A stretch of DNA of 16,943 bases, from assembly GCA_002367355.1 (NCBI GenBank), contig DFBQ01000027.1, positions 5,020 through 21,962 of the forward strand. Reading direction: 5' to 3'. Shown here piece after piece: positions 7,251-15,212 of this stretch (positions are counted from its first letter, which is position 1; each line of letters starts with the position of its first letter). Origin of the DNA: Deltaproteobacteria bacterium UBA3076 (GTDB taxonomy: Bacteria; Desulfobacterota; Dissulfuribacteria; Dissulfuribacterales; UBA3076). The notes beneath the pieces were generated by a model that saw only the letters and a program-made list of their open reading frames with translations, searched no databases and was not told where the DNA came from. The translations under genes and the position numbers were made by a program.

Positions 7251-8450
7251 ATGAGTACACTTAAGAAAATCAGCCCTTCAAGACGGACAGAGCATATTGC
7301 TTATGCCATCAGGGATATCGTGCTGGTCGCTAATAAGAGAAAGGACGCCGGCGGTGACCTCTTCTATCTTAATATAGGTGATCCTGTGCTCTTTGATTTT
7401 CACACACCCAGACACCTCATAGATGCCACCTACAAGGCAATGCTGGATGATTACACCGGGTATTCCGCCTCTGAGGGGGTGCCGGAGGCCATTGAGGCCG
7501 TGAGGCAGGAAGCCGTGGGAAGCGGCATAGAGCCGTATGAGATACTGATTACCACGGGGGCCAGTGAGGCTATTGATTTTGCACTCTCCGCCCTGGTGAA
7601 CAAGGGCGAAAATGTGCTCGTTCCATCACCAGGTTATCCTCTTTACCATGCGCTTCTCAGCCGTCTGCTGGGTGAGGCCAGGCCTTATTTGCTGGACGAA
7701 GACAATGGCTGGCAACCGGATATTGATCACATAGAGAAACAGATAGATGAAAACACTCGGGCAATTGTGATCATAAACCCCAATAATCCTACAGGTGCGG
7801 TATATAGTGAGGATACCCTGCGTCAGGTAATAGAACTTGCAAGGCGTTATAACCTGGTAATTCTCAGCGACGAGATATACGACAAACTTATCCTGAACGG
7901 CCAGCGCCACATCAGTACAGCCTCATTGGACAAAGAGCTCCCTATAGTAACCTTTAACGGCCTTTCCAAGTGTTATCTTGCCCCTGGTTTCCGTATCGGA
8001 TGGTCCATAGTAAGCGGGGCGCCTGAGCTTGTGGGGGATTACACCGAGGCCATGAAAAAGCTTGTGAGGGCCAGGCTCTGCGCCTCGCACCCAAAGCAGT
8101 TTGCAATATCATCTGCCCTGAACGGCGACCAGATCCATATTAAAGAGACGACAGAAAAACTGATTCGACGCAGGGACCTGACAGTCGAAAGGCTAAATGC
8201 AATTCCGGGCATATCCTGCCAGAGACCTATCGGGGCATTCTATGCCTTTCCCAGGATCGAGGAAGATGTAGATGACAAGGAATTTGTAAAGAGCCTCATC
8301 AGTGAGACCGGTGTGGTTGTGGTACATGGCAGCGGCTTTGGTCCCCTGCCTGAAACCCCGCATTTCCGTGTGGTTTTTCTTCCTCCTGAAGATATTCTGA
8401 ACGAGGCATATGACCGGATAGAGGGGTATATGAGGCGACATTTCAAATAG
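7251..8450 (+). CDS. Class I/II PLP-dependent aminotransferase (alanine/aspartate type)
   Basis: A 399-residue fold-type I aminotransferase, cytoplasmic, moving an amino group between an amino acid and a 2-oxo acid. Visible PLP-site elements are GASEA (103-107), the NPNNPTG motif (176-182), SDEIY (206-210, D207 and Y210), the Schiff-base lysine K240 in FNGLSKCYLAPGFRIGW (R248) and the carboxylate-binding arginine R373 in HFRVVF. The SK-x-Y-x-x-P-G-F-R-I-G-W context resembles the AlaA/alanine aminotransferase group rather than AspC, but substrate preference cannot be read safely. The ATG at 7251 has GAGG about ten bases upstream. The gene stands alone, diverging from the secretin and followed after 200 bases by the efflux operon; its context gives no pathway hint. 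Confidence 0.92.
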   Translation: MSTLKKISPSRRTEHIAYAIRDIVLVANKRKDAGGDLFYLNIGDPVLFDFHTPRHLIDATYKAMLDDYTGYSASEGVPEAIEAVRQEAVGSGIEPYEILITTGASEAIDFALSALVNKGENVLVPSPGYPLYHALLSRLLGEARPYLLDEDNGWQPDIDHIEKQIDENTRAIVIINPNNPTGAVYSEDTLRQVIELARRYNLVILSDEIYDKLILNGQRHISTASLDKELPIVTFNGLSKCYLAPGFRIGWSIVSGAPELVGDYTEAMKKLVRARLCASHPKQFAISSALNGDQIHIKETTEKLIRRRDLTVERLNAIPGISCQRPIGAFYAFPRIEEDVDDKEFVKSLISETGVVVVHGSGFGPLPETPHFRVVFLPPEDILNEAYDRIEGYMRRHFK

Positions 8451-8484
8451 TTTTCATCCGGAATGCCCTTTTTTACAATGTCTG

Positions 8485-8514
8485 ATTACACTGCAAAAAG
8501 CCCTGAAATATGAT
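8485..8514 (+). promoter_or_regulatory. Possible sigma-70-type promoter of the efflux operon
   Basis: ATTACA (8485-8490) and TATGAT (8509-8514) are separated by 18 bases, matching the -35 and -10 consensus at 4/6 and 5/6 positions. It would give a leader of about 130 bases before the first efflux gene. This is the best pair I found between the aminotransferase and the operon; no operator or regulator gene is visible. Confidence 0.35.
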
Positions 8515-8612
8515 CCCGCTCAAAAATGCTTCCTGTCCACGGCCATGGCCTTTCCTGCAGGGATTTGGGTCTTGTGCGCCACGTCCATTACCAATGAACC
8601 CGCAAAGCGCAT

Positions 8613-8646
8613 CTCTTCCTTCAAAGATCTAAAATCAAAGGAAGAG
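8613..8646 (+). promoter_or_regulatory. Inverted repeat covering the ribosome binding site of the OMF gene
   Basis: Perfect 9-base arms CTCTTCCTT (8613-8621) and AAGGAAGAG (8638-8646) with a 16-base loop. The right arm contains the AAGGAAG Shine-Dalgarno of the efflux gene starting at 8652, so in RNA the hairpin would hide the ribosome binding site. A purine-rich Shine-Dalgarno can pair with an upstream pyrimidine stretch by chance, so regulation is only inferred. Confidence 0.4.
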
Positions 8647-8651
8647 GCCTG

Positions 8652-10088
8652 ATGAGATATCTTTTTCCGGTCATAACCATCCTCTTCATATTGAGTGGAT
8701 GTATGAAGGTCGGCCCGGATTATCACCGGCCTGACACCGGAATCCAGGTGCCCGCGCATTATGAGCATGGGCCGGCAGAGCTAGTCATGCCGCGGCCTGA
8801 TGACCGCTGGTGGGAGGTGTATGGCGAAGTCGAAATAAACCGGTTGGTGGATGAAGTATTCAGAAATAACCTTGATATTAAAAAGGCAACTGCCGGAATC
8901 CTGGAAGTGCGGTCCAAATTCGTTCAGGCCAGGGCCGACCGATTCCCCAGCTTGAGCCTTCAGGGTCAAGGCGAGCGTCAACGCCTGCCAAAAACGGTTT
9001 CAATGCCGAACTTTTCCTCGAAAAGAGAGATTGAGAGTTACAACCTGTCATTTCCCGCTTCCTTTGAAGTGGACCTCTGGGGTCGTCTGGCCAGGGGGCA
9101 GGAGGCGGCCCGGGCCGATCTTTTGCAGGCAGTGGAAAACCGCCGCACCGTGGCGCAAACAGTGGTGGCTGAAACGATCAGTCTCTATTTATTGATGGAG
9201 TCCCTGGAACGGCGGATCCGGATTGCTCTTGATAAGATCGAAAGCTATGGTCGAAGCCTGGCATTCGTTGAAGGTCGTTACAAGCGCGGCCTGACCTCTA
9301 TCCTGGATGTGATGCAGGCCCGTCGTGCCCTGGCCCAGGCTGAATCAGTCCTCCCCTCCCTGCGTCAGGACCTGGGAATCACCCAGCAGAAATTGTCAGT
9401 GCTGGCAGGACGCTATCCCAGGACCAGACCACCCCGGTGCCAGCCGGAGGACTACTATAAGCGCCTGCAACCGGTCCCGCCGGGCCTTCCCTCCGGCCTT
9501 CTGTTGCGCAGGCCGGATATCAGGGCGGCCGAGGCCGGTTTAACGGCCTTGAACGCCCGGGTGGGCGCAGCCAAGGCCAGCAGGTTCCCAAGCATTTCCC
9601 TGACAGGCACCTTTGGTTATTCAAGCGATGAATTGGATCGCCTTTTCCAGCCGGAAAGCGAGTTGTGGGATATTGCCCTGGGCGGGGTTCAATCCCTGTT
9701 TGACGCGGGCAAATTGAAGGCTGGACAGCGCGCGGCAGAGGCAAGATATCAGCAAGGCGTGGCAGAATACGCAAAGACAGTATTGACGGCTTTTTCCGAG
9801 GCGGAAGGGGCCCTCTTGACACGCAAGGAGCAGTTGGATCGCAGGGACCGGGTGCTGAATCACCTGATGGAGGCCCGGCGTACTCAGGAAGTGGCTGAGA
9901 ATCGTTATAAACGGGGTCTGGCGGATTATCTGACCGTGCTGGTTGCCCAGCAGGCCCGGTTTAAGGCCGAGGAAGACCTTGTCCTGGTCGATTTGGCCAT
10001 TCTGAGTAACCGCGCCACACTTCACCGCGCCCTGGGCGGCGGCTGGGGAGAAGGGAGTGAAGAATTAAGAGTGAAGAGAAGGAAATAG
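8652..10088 (+). CDS. RND efflux outer membrane factor (TolC/OprM/NodT family lipoprotein)
   Basis: A 478-residue outer-membrane channel that completes a tripartite pump. A short lipoprotein signal ends at lipobox LSGC (C17), followed by the family opening KVGPDYHRPD (19-28). Two OEP repeats follow, visible as paired motifs. The first carries DLWGRLARGQEAARADLLQA and later FVEGRYKRGLTSILDVMQAR. The second carries SLFDAGKLKAGQRAAEARYQ and later VAENRYKRGLADYLTVLVAQ. RRPDIRAAEAGLTALNARVG is the typical link between the halves. This is the lipid-anchored OprM/CusC type, not TolC itself. The ATG at 8652 follows AAGGAAGAGG. The membrane fusion gene begins 12 bases after the stop, so the three genes form one operon. 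The C-terminal tail is short, basic and atypical (ELRVKRRK). Confidence 0.95.
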   Translation: MRYLFPVITILFILSGCMKVGPDYHRPDTGIQVPAHYEHGPAELVMPRPDDRWWEVYGEVEINRLVDEVFRNNLDIKKATAGILEVRSKFVQARADRFPSLSLQGQGERQRLPKTVSMPNFSSKREIESYNLSFPASFEVDLWGRLARGQEAARADLLQAVENRRTVAQTVVAETISLYLLMESLERRIRIALDKIESYGRSLAFVEGRYKRGLTSILDVMQARRALAQAESVLPSLRQDLGITQQKLSVLAGRYPRTRPPRCQPEDYYKRLQPVPPGLPSGLLLRRPDIRAAEAGLTALNARVGAAKASRFPSISLTGTFGYSSDELDRLFQPESELWDIALGGVQSLFDAGKLKAGQRAAEARYQQGVAEYAKTVLTAFSEAEGALLTRKEQLDRRDRVLNHLMEARRTQEVAENRYKRGLADYLTVLVAQQARFKAEEDLVLVDLAILSNRATLHRALGGGWGEGSEELRVKRRK

Positions 10089-10100
10089 GGATTATCCACA

Positions 10101-11267
10101 ATGAACATAACAAAAAAACGTCTCTTGCATATTGTCTTTACTTTGGCCCTGGTCGTCCTGGGTGTCTTGGGCATGTTTGCATTGACGTCAAGCAAATCCC
10201 AGATCAAGAAACAAAAACAGGCAGTCCCGGTACCCATGGTCCGAACGATCAAAGTCAAAACAGGACCGCAGAACGTTCATATCTCAGGGGAAGGGACTGT
10301 GAGACCTTTGCAGAAAATAGATCTTGTGCCTCAAGTGAGCGGCAAGGTTATGTATGTCTCGCCTGCCCTGGTCAATGGTGGTTCATTCCGCAAGGGAGAG
10401 ACACTGCTGCGCATAGATCCGGTTGATTACCGGTTGGCTGTTACATTGGCAAAGGCAAAAGTGAAAAACGCTGAAAGTCTTCTTCAGTTGGCCGAAGAAG
10501 AAGCGGCTGCGTCAAGTCAAGAATGGCACCTATATCATGCGGAAGGATCTGAGCAGGACAGTAAGCCGCCGCCCCTTGTGGCCAAGGAGCCTCAACTGGC
10601 AGCAGCCAAGGCCAGGCTGGAGGCTGACCGCGCGGACCTCAGTATTGCTATGTTGAATCTGGAGCGGACCGAGCTAAAGGCACCTTTTGAAGGACGTGTG
10701 GGTCAGGAAAATGTAGATGCCGGCCAGTATGTTCCGGTCGGCAAGTCCCTGGCCGGCATCTATTCCACAGAGGTGGCCGAGATAGTTGTTCCCATGGAAG
10801 ACGAGAAAACGTTCTGGTTTCATATACCCGGCTTTACGCCTGACAAAGGCCCTGGTTTTCTTGCGACAGTCCTGGCCCGTATTGCCGGACGGGAAAGGAC
10901 CTGGCCAGCAAAGATAGTCCGCACTGAAGGGAAACTGGACGAGCGCACCCGCATGATAAATGTAGTCGTCCGGGTGGAAAAACCCTATGCCAAAAAACCA
11001 CCACTTGCCGTGGGTCTTTTTGTCACCGTGGATATTAAAGGTCGCACCCTGCCCAAGGCTGCAATCATCCCCAGGTCAGCCTTGCACCAGGACGATACTG
11101 TCTGGGTTGTGGATAAAGATGACCGGATTCATTTCCGCAAAGTGGACGTTGCCCTGCTTCAGGGTGACGAGGCTATAGTCCGGGACGGACTTGAAGACGG
11201 GGAAAGGCTGGTCATTACCCCGCTTAGGGCAGTCACTGACGGCATGGCCGTACGAACGGGTATTTAA
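10101..11267 (+). CDS. RND efflux periplasmic adaptor (HlyD/MFP family)
   Basis: A 388-residue membrane fusion protein bridging the inner-membrane pump and the outer-membrane channel. It has a single N-terminal hydrophobic segment (about 9-28) flanked by lysines with no lipobox cysteine, so it is anchored as an uncleaved signal or transmembrane helix. The lipoyl-like barrel-sandwich halves are GEGTVRPLQKIDLVPQVSGK (64-83) and LKAPFEGRVGQENVDAGQYV (about 193-212), separated by an α-helical hairpin rich in Ala, Lys and Glu. A β-barrel and membrane-proximal domain follow (for example PRSALHQDDTVWVV). It lies between the OMF (12 bases upstream) and the permease (16 bases downstream). No substrate is evident; the lack of His/Met-rich segments gives no support to a metal exporter. 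Confidence 0.95.
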   Translation: MNITKKRLLHIVFTLALVVLGVLGMFALTSSKSQIKKQKQAVPVPMVRTIKVKTGPQNVHISGEGTVRPLQKIDLVPQVSGKVMYVSPALVNGGSFRKGETLLRIDPVDYRLAVTLAKAKVKNAESLLQLAEEEAAASSQEWHLYHAEGSEQDSKPPPLVAKEPQLAAAKARLEADRADLSIAMLNLERTELKAPFEGRVGQENVDAGQYVPVGKSLAGIYSTEVAEIVVPMEDEKTFWFHIPGFTPDKGPGFLATVLARIAGRERTWPAKIVRTEGKLDERTRMINVVVRVEKPYAKKPPLAVGLFVTVDIKGRTLPKAAIIPRSALHQDDTVWVVDKDDRIHFRKVDVALLQGDEAIVRDGLEDGERLVITPLRAVTDGMAVRTGI

Positions 11268-11283
11268 AGGAGTCAGATCGAAC

Positions 11284-14200
11284 ATGAAAGGCATTGTTGC
11301 CTGGTTTGCTGAAAATCACGTTGCCGCCAATCTGCTTATGCTCTTTATTTTGCTGGCCGGTGCGGTAACAGGCCTGACCATGAAACTGGAGGTCTTTCCC
11401 GAGACATCTCTGGACAGGATTCACATCAGCATGGAGTATCCAGGCGCCTCACCGGCCGAGGTAGAAGAGGCGATCATCCGCCGGATTGAGGAAAACGTGG
11501 CGGGTCTTGCGGGCATCAAGCGCATTGATTCCGAGGCCAGGGAGGGGTTCGGCTCGGTGAGCATTGAGGTCATGAAAGACTGGGACCTGAAGACGCTCTT
11601 AGACGAGGTCAAGGCCGAAGTAGATCGCATTACGACCTTTCCCGATGAGGCGGAAGAGCCGGTGATCCGGGAGATGACCCGTCAGACCCAGGTGATCAAT
11701 GTCGCTGTATATGGTGATGCGCCGGAGTCCGCCATCAAACACTTAACTGAAAAAATCAAAGACGAGATCACAAATCTGCCGGGTATTACTTATGCCGATC
11801 TTTCCGGTGTACGCAAGGGCGAAATTCATATCGAGATCTCTGAGGAAACGCTCCGCCGTTACGGTCTCACCCTGGGCCAGGTGGCCCAAGCAGTGAGACA
11901 TGGCAGCCTGGACCTTCCGGCCGGCAGGGTCAAGACTTCCGGCGGCGAAATCCTGATCCGAACCAAGGGCCGGCGTTACCATGCTGCGGATTATCAGGAT
12001 ATAGCTGTTATCACCCGTGCCGATGGCAGCAAGGTCACTCTGGGTCAAATCGCCAATCTCAGGGACGGATTTGAGGACGTAGACCTCTCCACCCAGTTTC
12101 AAGGCAAGCGGTCGGGAGTTGTTGAGGTCTACCGTGTGGCAGACCAGAATGCCCTGACAGTGGCTGATACGGTCAGGCGCTATATCGAGGAGATCAGGCC
12201 CAGCCTTCCCGAAGGGGTGGAAATCGATTTTTATCGGGACAGGTCCAAAATACTTTGGAGCCGTATTGACCTGCTGACAAGAAACATGGCCATGGGTCTG
12301 ATCCTGGTGAGTATCATGCTGGGTATGTTTCTTAACTTGCGGCTTGCCTTCTGGGTCACTCTGGGCATTCCTATTTCCTTTGCAGCCGGCATATGTGTCT
12401 TGCCCGGATTCGATGTATCCATCAACATGATCTCCCTGTTCGCCTTTATCACTGTACTGGGAATCGTGGTGGATGACGCGATCATTGTCGGCGAAAATAT
12501 CTTTCGCAAGCAGGACGAAGGGCTTAAAGGTCTTGATGCTGCGGTACAAGGCGCAATGGAAGTGGGCCGGCCCGTGATTTTTGCCGTCCTGACTACGGTG
12601 GCGGCCTTTTGGCCGCTCCTTTTGGGGTCGGGCACAATGGGAAAGCTCATGCGCAACATCCCTATTGTGGTGATTGCGGTTTTGCTTGGCTCTTTGGTGG
12701 AGTCCCTGCTGATTCTACCTGCCCATCTGGCCCGATCCAAACATGGGGCGGCCCGCGTCAGGAAAGGCCCGGAAAAAGAAAAGCGCATGGTCCGGTGGCT
12801 GAGATGGGTCATTAAAGGCCCTTATGCCAGGTTGGTAGATTTTTGTGTCACTTGGCGTTACGCCACCGTGGCCCTGGGTATTGTCATGCTCCTGTTGACA
12901 GTGGGTATATGGAAAGGCGGATGGATCAAGTACACCATGTTTCCCAAGGTGGAGAGCGATCTTTTGATCTGTTCTCTTACCTTGCCTGCAGGCACACCTG
13001 TTGAGCGTACGACAGAGATCGTCACCCATCTGGAGCGGTCCGGAAGAGAGGTCCTGGCGGAAATGGACAAGAAACGTCCCAGGGGGGCACCTCCACTCCT
13101 TGAACGTAGCATCACCATAGTCGGGAAGCACTCGCGCGGCCACGGCCCTGCAGCTAAAGGACCACAAATAGGGGGCCATCTGGCCCAGGTCAAGATCGAG
13201 CTCCTGGAAGGCGAACAACGGGACGTCAGTGCGAACAAGCTGGCCGCTCTGTGGCGCAAAAAGGCAGGTATCATCCCGGATGCAGAGGTCTTAACTTTTC
13301 AGAGCGCCATGTTCAGCGCGGGCAATCCTGTTGAGGTTCACCTGTCTCTGGACGATCACGACCAACTCGTGGCTGCGGCGGACGAACTCAAGGGCGAACT
13401 GAGAGGTTACCCCGGGGTCTTTGATATAAGTGACAGTTTCTTGCCTGGAAAGAAAGAAATGCAGCTCAAGCTGAAATCGGCTGCCCGCAGCCTGGGCCTG
13501 ACGCTGGACGACATGGCCAGGCAGGTGCGGCACGCATTCTACGGGGCTGAGGCCCTGCGGTTGCAGCGTGACAAGGATGAGGTAAAGGTCATGGTTCTCT
13601 ACCCTGAGTCCGAACGTAAGTCATTAGGCGATATAGAAAGGATGCGCATCCGCATGCCCGGCGGCTCCGAGGTCCCTTTCAGCCAGGTGGCTGAGGTAAA
13701 GATGGAGCAGGGATATGCCTATATTGAGCACGCCCAGCGCCTTCGTGTGATCAAGGTCATGGCAGATGTGGATGAGACAATCACCAACGCCAATGAGTTA
13801 CGCATGGAACTGGAGAGCCGCTTCCTGCCGCAACTCAAAAATCATTACATGGGATTACGATACAGTATTGAAGGAGAGGGCAAAGAACAGAAAGAGTCCA
13901 TGGCCGATGTCAAGAAGGGCTTTATTATTGCCCTGTTCGCCATCTACGCTCTGCTGGCCGTTCCTTTCAGGTCATTTACCCAGCCCTTTATCGTCATGGC
14001 AGCCATTCCTTTTGGTATTATCGGCGCGGTGTTCGGACACCTGATTATGGGATACAACCTGAGCCTTATGAGCATGTTCGGTATTGTTGGTCTGGCAGGT
14101 GTGGTAGTCAATGACTCCCTGGTATTGATTGATGCGACAAACAGGATCCGTCGTCAAGGGTTAGACGCCCATGATGCGATTACACTGGCCGGGGCCATGC

Positions 14201-14439
14201 GTTTCAGGGCCATCATCCTTACGTCGCTTACCACGTTTGCAGGATTGACTCCCATGCTCCTGGAGCGAAGTCTTCAGGCCCAATTCCTTATCCCCATGGC
14301 CATCAGCCTGGGCTTTGGCGTGCTCTTCGGCACGGGCATCACGTTGCTATTGGTCCCATCCCTATATATGATTCTATACGATATACACGATCTATGGGCC
14401 AGCGTAAAAGCCAGGGTCACCCCCTCTTCATCTGCATGA
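11284..14439 (+). CDS. RND efflux permease (AcrB/HAE1-like)
   Basis: A 1051-residue proton-driven inner-membrane exporter with the duplicated RND layout: TM1 (about 11-31), a large periplasmic loop, a block of membrane helices (about 334-560), a second loop and a final helix block (about 880-1035). The proton-relay pair D397-D398 lies in TM4 (GIVVDDAIIVGEN), as in drug-type (HAE) pumps; metal-type HME pumps have a single Asp there. The matching segment in the second half is GVVVNDSLVLID (N943, D944). I chose the ATG at 11284, preceded by AAAGGAG, rather than an in-frame start at 11191 that would overlap the adaptor gene by more than 70 bases. Third gene of the operon, so it presumably works with the two proteins before it. 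Substrate unknown. Confidence 0.96.
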   Translation: MKGIVAWFAENHVAANLLMLFILLAGAVTGLTMKLEVFPETSLDRIHISMEYPGASPAEVEEAIIRRIEENVAGLAGIKRIDSEAREGFGSVSIEVMKDWDLKTLLDEVKAEVDRITTFPDEAEEPVIREMTRQTQVINVAVYGDAPESAIKHLTEKIKDEITNLPGITYADLSGVRKGEIHIEISEETLRRYGLTLGQVAQAVRHGSLDLPAGRVKTSGGEILIRTKGRRYHAADYQDIAVITRADGSKVTLGQIANLRDGFEDVDLSTQFQGKRSGVVEVYRVADQNALTVADTVRRYIEEIRPSLPEGVEIDFYRDRSKILWSRIDLLTRNMAMGLILVSIMLGMFLNLRLAFWVTLGIPISFAAGICVLPGFDVSINMISLFAFITVLGIVVDDAIIVGENIFRKQDEGLKGLDAAVQGAMEVGRPVIFAVLTTVAAFWPLLLGSGTMGKLMRNIPIVVIAVLLGSLVESLLILPAHLARSKHGAARVRKGPEKEKRMVRWLRWVIKGPYARLVDFCVTWRYATVALGIVMLLLTVGIWKGGWIKYTMFPKVESDLLICSLTLPAGTPVERTTEIVTHLERSGREVLAEMDKKRPRGAPPLLERSITIVGKHSRGHGPAAKGPQIGGHLAQVKIELLEGEQRDVSANKLAALWRKKAGIIPDAEVLTFQSAMFSAGNPVEVHLSLDDHDQLVAAADELKGELRGYPGVFDISDSFLPGKKEMQLKLKSAARSLGLTLDDMARQVRHAFYGAEALRLQRDKDEVKVMVLYPESERKSLGDIERMRIRMPGGSEVPFSQVAEVKMEQGYAYIEHAQRLRVIKVMADVDETITNANELRMELESRFLPQLKNHYMGLRYSIEGEGKEQKESMADVKKGFIIALFAIYALLAVPFRSFTQPFIVMAAIPFGIIGAVFGHLIMGYNLSLMSMFGIVGLAGVVVNDSLVLIDATNRIRRQGLDAHDAITLAGAMRFRAIILTSLTTFAGLTPMLLERSLQAQFLIPMAISLGFGVLFGTGITLLLVPSLYMILYDIHDLWASVKARVTPSSSA

Positions 14440-14650
14440 GCCCTATCTGCTCGACAGCATCACAACTGTACTTAACCGAACTGCCAACTTCGAGTGGCAA
14501 GGGAAACGAACTATCGTAAGACTTTTGGAGAGTGTGTATGAAAAGGGAGCCAGGGTTTGTGGCAAGGCAAAAGCTGGTATAGAACAGCGTCTACATCGTG
14601 CCCCGGAACTTCGGTGGTGGGATGTGACCATTTATCCCAAAATGGTATAA
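14438..14650 (+). pseudogene. Startless open frame, possible tail of a transposase
   Basis: A reading frame of about 70 codons with no start begins at the stop of the RND permease gene and ends at TAA (14648-14650). Its translation looks like genuine protein rather than a shadow: PYLLDSITTVLNRTANFEW, then KRTIVRLLESVYEKGARV, then EQRLHRAPELRWWDVTIYP. The ending W-x-V-T-I-x-P is reminiscent of the C-terminal end of some DDE transposases, but I cannot name a family and no terminal inverted repeats are visible. It is followed directly by a truncated PIN-domain gene, consistent with a scar left by an old insertion. It could also be the end of some other lost gene. Confidence 0.4.
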
Positions 14651-14672
14651 TAGTATTTTCTGAATCCCTAAC

Positions 14673-14998
14673 CACGTCTACCATTCTCTCGTGTCCTGGA
14701 TCAACCTGGGTGAGGTTTACTACAATATATTGGGCGCCGAAAAGGCCTGGATGAAGCCAGTGAGACCTTGAGCGAGATTCTATTACTGCCAATACGTCTT
14801 CATGATGTGAAGAAAAAAGACATCTTGACAGCAGCCGAGAATAAAATGAACTTTGCCATGTCATACGCCAACGCGTTTGCCGTTGCCCTCACTCAGTCCC
14901 TCAATGCAACTATTGTCACAGGAGACCCTGAAATTATCAGTCTTGATGACGCTATCAGAGTTGAGAAACTCGAACATTACAAGCTAAAAAGGCATTGA
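14673..14998 (+). pseudogene. Truncated, frameshifted PIN-domain (VapC-like) toxin remnant
   Basis: Two frames together spell the later three quarters of a VapC-type ribonuclease. The first frame gives SLVSWINLGEVYY (14685-14723), with the catalytic Glu context LGEVYY. After a shift near 14724 the second frame gives YIGRRKGLDEASETLSEILL (from 14726), then LPIRLHDV, SYANAFAVAL and TGDPEI, ending at TGA 14996-14998. The usual first strand with its catalytic Asp is absent; sequence upstream belongs to an unrelated frame. The motif SYADAF, which carries a catalytic Asp in this family, reads SYANAF (codon AAC), so the nuclease site is also lost. A TTG at 14768 could start a 76-residue product, but it would not be an active toxin. 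No VapB-like antitoxin precedes it. Confidence 0.75.
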
Positions 14999-15212
14999 CA
15001 CCCCGTGTTTGATCTTATCAAGAAAGGTGCTGAAGCGATTTTTCTTTTCAGTTATTGTAGCCTTTTCCATATAACTAAAATAGCTTCATAGAATTCGGCG
15101 GTTATGCATATGTTATTGGTTCAACTAAATAGCCTTGCGTTTTTAAAGGATATTATTGAATTTAACCTTGTATTTTGAAAATATTCCAAAAAATATTTGT
15201 TGGTATTGATTT
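14999..15212 (+). other. AT-rich intergenic region before the ATPase gene
   Basis: Distinctly AT-rich compared with the rest of the window and without a coding frame. It ends in a small palindrome, AAATATT (15179-15185) and AATATTT (15192-15198), about 15 bases before the GTG start of the next gene. A weak -35-like TTGAAT (15156-15161) lies 17 bases before AAATAT, but the -10 match is poor. The shift in composition suggests acquired DNA. Confidence 0.5.

Noticed and set aside
8520..8768. Minus-strand 82-codon frame opposite the start of the OMF gene, with a protein-like C-terminal half
   Set aside because: Its first part is antisense to the certain OMF gene and I recognise no family; the half in the spacer could be a gene remnant but cannot be supported.
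11191..11283. Upstream in-frame start for the RND permease
   Set aside because: It would overlap the adaptor gene and add residues before the normal RND N-terminus; the ATG at 11284 has a Shine-Dalgarno and begins with the family-typical amphipathic helix before TM1.
14511..14864. Minus-strand 117-codon frame over the first PIN remnant
   Set aside because: It is antisense to the clearly recognisable PIN motifs and the startless fragment; no family features.
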